A DNA stretch of 34,111 bases from positions 1 to 34,111 of the forward strand of contig WGOB01000092.1 of assembly GCA_016124255.1 (NCBI GenBank), in the 5' to 3' direction. The first letter of the stretch is position 1. Each line of letters opens with the position of its first letter. Source of the DNA: Alphaproteobacteria bacterium (GTDB taxonomy: Bacteria; Pseudomonadota; Alphaproteobacteria; Caulobacterales; Aquidulcibacteraceae). Below are positions 31,545-34,111 of this stretch, piece after piece. The notes beneath the pieces are model-generated. The model saw nothing but the letters and a program-made list of their open reading frames with translations. It did not search any database and was not told the origin of the DNA. Made by a program: the position numbers and the translations under genes.

Positions 31545-32477
31545 ATGCTGGCGCGGGCGGCGGATTCGATGTTCTGGCTGGCGCGCTACATGGAGCGCAT
31601 GGATTTTGTCGGCCGGCTCTTGGAAGCCGCGCAGATGATGAGCGGCGTCTCGACCGAGGCGGAGGAATGGCGCAGCGCCCTGATCGCGGCCGGTTGCGAG
31701 GAGGCCTTCTTCGCCAAGCACGAGACGGCGACCCTGGAGACCGCCGCGCTCTATCTCGGCTGCGACAAGGACAATCCCTCCTCGATCCTCAATTGCCTGG
31801 AGATGGCGCGCCTCAACGCCCGCGCCATGCGCACCAATCTCACCCGCGACATGTGGACCGCGGTGAACGACGCCTGGCTGGTTGCGCGCCGGATCGACAG
31901 CGACGCCTTCACGCCAGCTCGGCTCGACGACACGATCGAGTGGGTGAAGACCGTCTCGATGCGCTTTTACGGCGCCTTCGTCGGCTCGATGCTGCGCAGC
32001 GAGGCGTATTATTTCACGCGCCTCGGCTGCTTCCTCGAACGCGCCGACAACACCGCGCGCATCCTCGACGTGAAATACCACGTGCTCCTGCCCGACTACG
32101 CCCGGATCGGCGACGCGTTCGACTATTATCAATGGACCTCGATCCTGCGCTCGGTGTCGGCGGTGCGGGCCTATCAATGGGTCTATCGCGGCAAGGTGTC
32201 GCCATGGAACGTCGCGGAACTTCTCATCCTGCGCCCGGAGATGCCGCGCTCGCTGCGGCGCTGCTATGACGAGACCGTGGAATGTCTGGAGCGGCTCGCG
32301 TCCGAACATGGCGGGCGCCGCGGCGAATGCCACCGCCTCGCCGGCGCCCTCGGCGCCCAATTGCGCTTCGCGCGTATCGGCGACATCTTCCAGAGCGGGC
32401 TGCACGAGCACCTGACCAACATGATCGACCGCACGGCCGATCTTGGGCAGGACATCGCGGCCTTCTACATGCGTTGA
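31545..32477 (+). CDS. Alpha-E domain protein
   Basis: A 310-residue, all-helical alpha-E (DUF403) protein. The N-terminus MLARAADSMFWLARYMERMD and the middle blocks FFAKHETATLETAALYL, CLEMARLNARAMRTNL, GSMLRSEAYYFTRLGCFLERADNTARILDVKYH and WTSILRSVSAVRAYQWVYRG are typical, rich in conserved Arg, Glu and Asp. The family occurs almost only beside circularly permuted ATP-grasp proteins and is thought to be a partner enzyme or scaffold in a peptide-like synthesis or modification. The start has GGAG at 31533-31536 with 8-base spacing. It ends 28 bases before the transglutaminase gene. Confidence 0.92.
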   Translation: MLARAADSMFWLARYMERMDFVGRLLEAAQMMSGVSTEAEEWRSALIAAGCEEAFFAKHETATLETAALYLGCDKDNPSSILNCLEMARLNARAMRTNLTRDMWTAVNDAWLVARRIDSDAFTPARLDDTIEWVKTVSMRFYGAFVGSMLRSEAYYFTRLGCFLERADNTARILDVKYHVLLPDYARIGDAFDYYQWTSILRSVSAVRAYQWVYRGKVSPWNVAELLILRPEMPRSLRRCYDETVECLERLASEHGGRRGECHRLAGALGAQLRFARIGDIFQSGLHEHLTNMIDRTADLGQDIAAFYMR

Positions 32478-32505
32478 GCCCCTAAGCCGCAAACCCCCAG
32501 AGCCC

Positions 32506-33291
32506 ATGCGTCTCCGGATCGAGCACCGAACGATCTACCGCTACGGCGCGCCCCTCGCGCGCGGGGTCCAGCTCGTGCGCCTGTTCCCGAGCGCGCACGC
32601 GGGCGTCGCGGTGCTCTCCTGGCGGGTGCAGGCGAGCGGCGGGCGCGTGGGCGAGCCGTTCCTCGACGGCTTCGCCAATCGCTGCGCGCTGGTCGATCTC
32701 GACGGCGGCGTGACCCAGGCGGAGATCCGCGTGAACGGCCATGTCGAGACCTTCGACAAGCAGGGCGCAATTGACGGGCTGGAGGAAACGCTGCCGCCCT
32801 CCTACTTCCTGCGCGCCACGCCGCTTACAGCGCCCGACGAAGCGCTCCGCACACTGAAGATTGGAGACGGCCCCGCGCGCGAGCGCGCGATCGCGCTGAT
32901 GCACCTGGTGCGCGACCAGGTGGAGTACCAGACCGGCGCGACGGACGTGACGCATACAGCTGCAGAAGCGTTCGCCCTGCGCGCAGGCGTCTGTCAGGAT
33001 CACGCGCATATTTTCGTGAGCGCCGCGCGTGCGTACGGCATGCCCGCGCGCTACGTGTCCGGGTATCTTTTCGCGGGGGACTGGCACGCGGCGAGCCACG
33101 CCTGGGTGGAGGCGTATGTCGGCGACGGCTGGATCGCGCTCGATCCCGCCAACCGCGAGATCGTCAACGATCATTATGTGCGCCTGGCCGGCGGGCTGGA
33201 CTACACTGACGCGCGCCCGATCGCGGGCGTACGGTTCGGCGGCGCCGAAGAATCCCTGCATGTCGATGTCGACGTGCAGCAGCAGCAATGA
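32506..33291 (+). CDS. Transglutaminase-like cysteine peptidase
   Basis: A 261-residue transglutaminase-like protein with the N-terminal beta domain (MRLRIEHRTIYRY..VQLVRLFP) common to this cluster type. The papain-like triad is C163 (AGVCQDHAH), H198 (ASHAWVEAYV) and D213 (ALDPANRE). It is cytoplasmic in this reading and probably hydrolyses or transfers an isopeptide or peptide bond made by the ATP-grasp enzyme. The ATG at 32506 was chosen because conserved sequence begins there; an open reading to 32443 overlaps the alpha-E gene. It ends 10 bases before anbu. Confidence 0.93.
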   Translation: MRLRIEHRTIYRYGAPLARGVQLVRLFPSAHAGVAVLSWRVQASGGRVGEPFLDGFANRCALVDLDGGVTQAEIRVNGHVETFDKQGAIDGLEETLPPSYFLRATPLTAPDEALRTLKIGDGPARERAIALMHLVRDQVEYQTGATDVTHTAAEAFALRAGVCQDHAHIFVSAARAYGMPARYVSGYLFAGDWHAASHAWVEAYVGDGWIALDPANREIVNDHYVRLAGGLDYTDARPIAGVRFGGAEESLHVDVDVQQQQ

Positions 33292-33301
33292 AGAGCAAAC
33301 C

Positions 33302-34048
33302 ATGACCTATTGCGTCGGCTTCTGGCTCCAGGAGGGCGCGGTCCTCATGGCCGACACCCGAACCAATGCGGGCGTCGACAACATCGCGGTGTTCTCCAAG
33401 ATGCATGTTGTGGAGAACCCGGGCGAACGGGTGATCGCACTGATGACCGCGGGCAATCTCGCCGTCACGCAATCGGTGATGACGCGGGTGATGGAAGGCG
33501 TGGGCGCCGCCGCCGACGCCCCCGAGATGACGTTGCACACGGTGCCGACGATGTTCGACGCCGCGCGCCTTGTCGGCGACGCCATCCGCGACGTCTACAA
33601 GAGCGACGGGCCCGCGCTTGAGGCGCAGAACTTCAAGTTCGAAGCCTCGTTCATCCTCATGGGCCAGATCGCCGGGCGCCGGATGCGCATGTTCCACATC
33701 TATTCGGCCGGCAATTTCATCGAGGCCACGACCGACACCCCGTTCTTCCAGATCGGCGAAAACAAGTACGGCAAGCCCATCCTCGATCGCGTCGCGCTGC
33801 ACGGCACGCCGCTGGAGGATGCGGTGAAACTCGCCTTTATCTCGATGGATTCCACGATCCGCTCGAACCTCTCGGTCGGCATGCCGCTGGACCTCCTCGT
33901 CTACCGGCGCGACGCGCTGCGGATCGACTTGCAGCGTCGCATCGAAGAAAGCGACGAATACTTCCACACCATCCGCACCCGCTGGTCCGACGCGCTGCGC
34001 AGCGCCTACCGCGACCTCCCCGCGCCGCCCTTTTTTGCGCGCCGCTGA
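33302..34048 (+). CDS. Anbu, proteasome/HslV-related Ntn-hydrolase
   Basis: A 248-residue Anbu (ancestral beta subunit, also called bacterial proteasome homologue) protein. After Met removal, Thr becomes the N-terminal nucleophile (MTYCVGFWL). Proteasome-type residues are at matching places: D18 in MADTRTNAG and K34 in FSKMHV, that is T1, D17 and K33 in mature numbering. GNLAVTQSVMTRV corresponds to the G-N/S loop and helix H1. The C-terminal half has SNLSVGMPLDLLVY and the family's long final helix RRIEESDEYFHTIRTRWSDAL. Known Anbu proteins form open helical rings; substrates remain unclear. It is the last gene of the cluster and ends 9 bases before a family B palindrome. Confidence 0.93.
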   Translation: MTYCVGFWLQEGAVLMADTRTNAGVDNIAVFSKMHVVENPGERVIALMTAGNLAVTQSVMTRVMEGVGAAADAPEMTLHTVPTMFDAARLVGDAIRDVYKSDGPALEAQNFKFEASFILMGQIAGRRMRMFHIYSAGNFIEATTDTPFFQIGENKYGKPILDRVALHGTPLEDAVKLAFISMDSTIRSNLSVGMPLDLLVYRRDALRIDLQRRIEESDEYFHTIRTRWSDALRSAYRDLPAPPFFARR

Positions 34049-34057
34049 ATTTTTATT

Positions 34058-34101
34058 GGCGCGCCGGAACCGCGACGGGGGCCCCATCGTCGCGGCGCGC
34101 C
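34058..34101. repeat. Palindromic repeat, family B, copy 3
   Basis: It opens GGCGCGCCGGAACCGCGACG and closes GGCGCGCC. The outer 8-bp arms pair, and inside them CGCGAC (34071-34076) pairs with GTCGCG (34089-34094). A short T-run (ATTTTTATT) lies just before it. It directly follows the Anbu stop and probably ends that transcript. The remaining ten bases of the window hold nothing recognisable. Confidence 0.7.
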
Positions 34102-34111
34102 GTCCGCCGGC

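Overview
This is about 34 kb of densely packed, very GC-rich chromosome. Gene order and families point to an alphaproteobacterium of the Caulobacterales type, most like Hyphomonadaceae (inference). The markers are a zinc-ribbon gene divergent from ftsE-ftsX-ydcF-plsC, the argH-lptM-lysA-TIGR02302 block with tlpA divergent from it, the chorismate mutase-hisC-tyrC block divergent from metX-metW, a perfect CtrA-type box, and GANTC (CcrM) sites in intergenic DNA. No rRNA, tRNA, transposase, phage gene or CRISPR array was seen. No gene-free stretch exceeds 300 bases; the largest gaps (about 120-190 bases) hold hairpins, repeats or promoter-type sequence.

Layout. 1-2379: end of etfB, etfA and a 3-hydroxyacyl-CoA dehydrogenase (fatty-acid and butyrate oxidation). 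2501-4035: three overlapping small membrane proteins that look like tandem paralogues. 4110-5689: an iron/2-oxoglutarate PKHD hydroxylase divergent from a lipoprotein. 5769-9143 (minus strand): a TlpA-like thioredoxin, an exported coiled-coil/TPR protein and a membrane-anchored TIR protein, the last two coupled by a stop/start overlap. 9166-14800: argH, lptM, lysA and the TIGR02302 membrane protein. 14976-15581: a glycine-rich exported protein behind a CtrA box. 15618-17944: a Mur ligase divergent from an LD-carboxypeptidase, a plausible peptidoglycan-recycling pair. 18003-19588: a lipoprotein and an alpha/beta hydrolase. 19732-24313: hpt, zinc-ribbon protein, ftsE, ftsX, ydcF, plsC (division and envelope). 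24310-27302 (minus): chorismate mutase, hisC, tyrC (aromatic amino acids). 27437-29455: metX and metW (methionine), with a structured leader before metX and two repeats between the genes. 30038-34048: a four-gene cluster encoding a circularly permuted ATP-grasp enzyme, an alpha-E protein, a transglutaminase-like peptidase and Anbu, a proteasome/HslV relative.

The best leads are the ATP-grasp/alpha-E/transglutaminase/Anbu cluster, a known gene association of unknown function; the TIR-transmembrane plus exported TPR pair; an FtsE with several altered ATPase motifs; the CtrA box enclosing a CcrM site; the metX leader; and two families of intergenic palindromic repeats.
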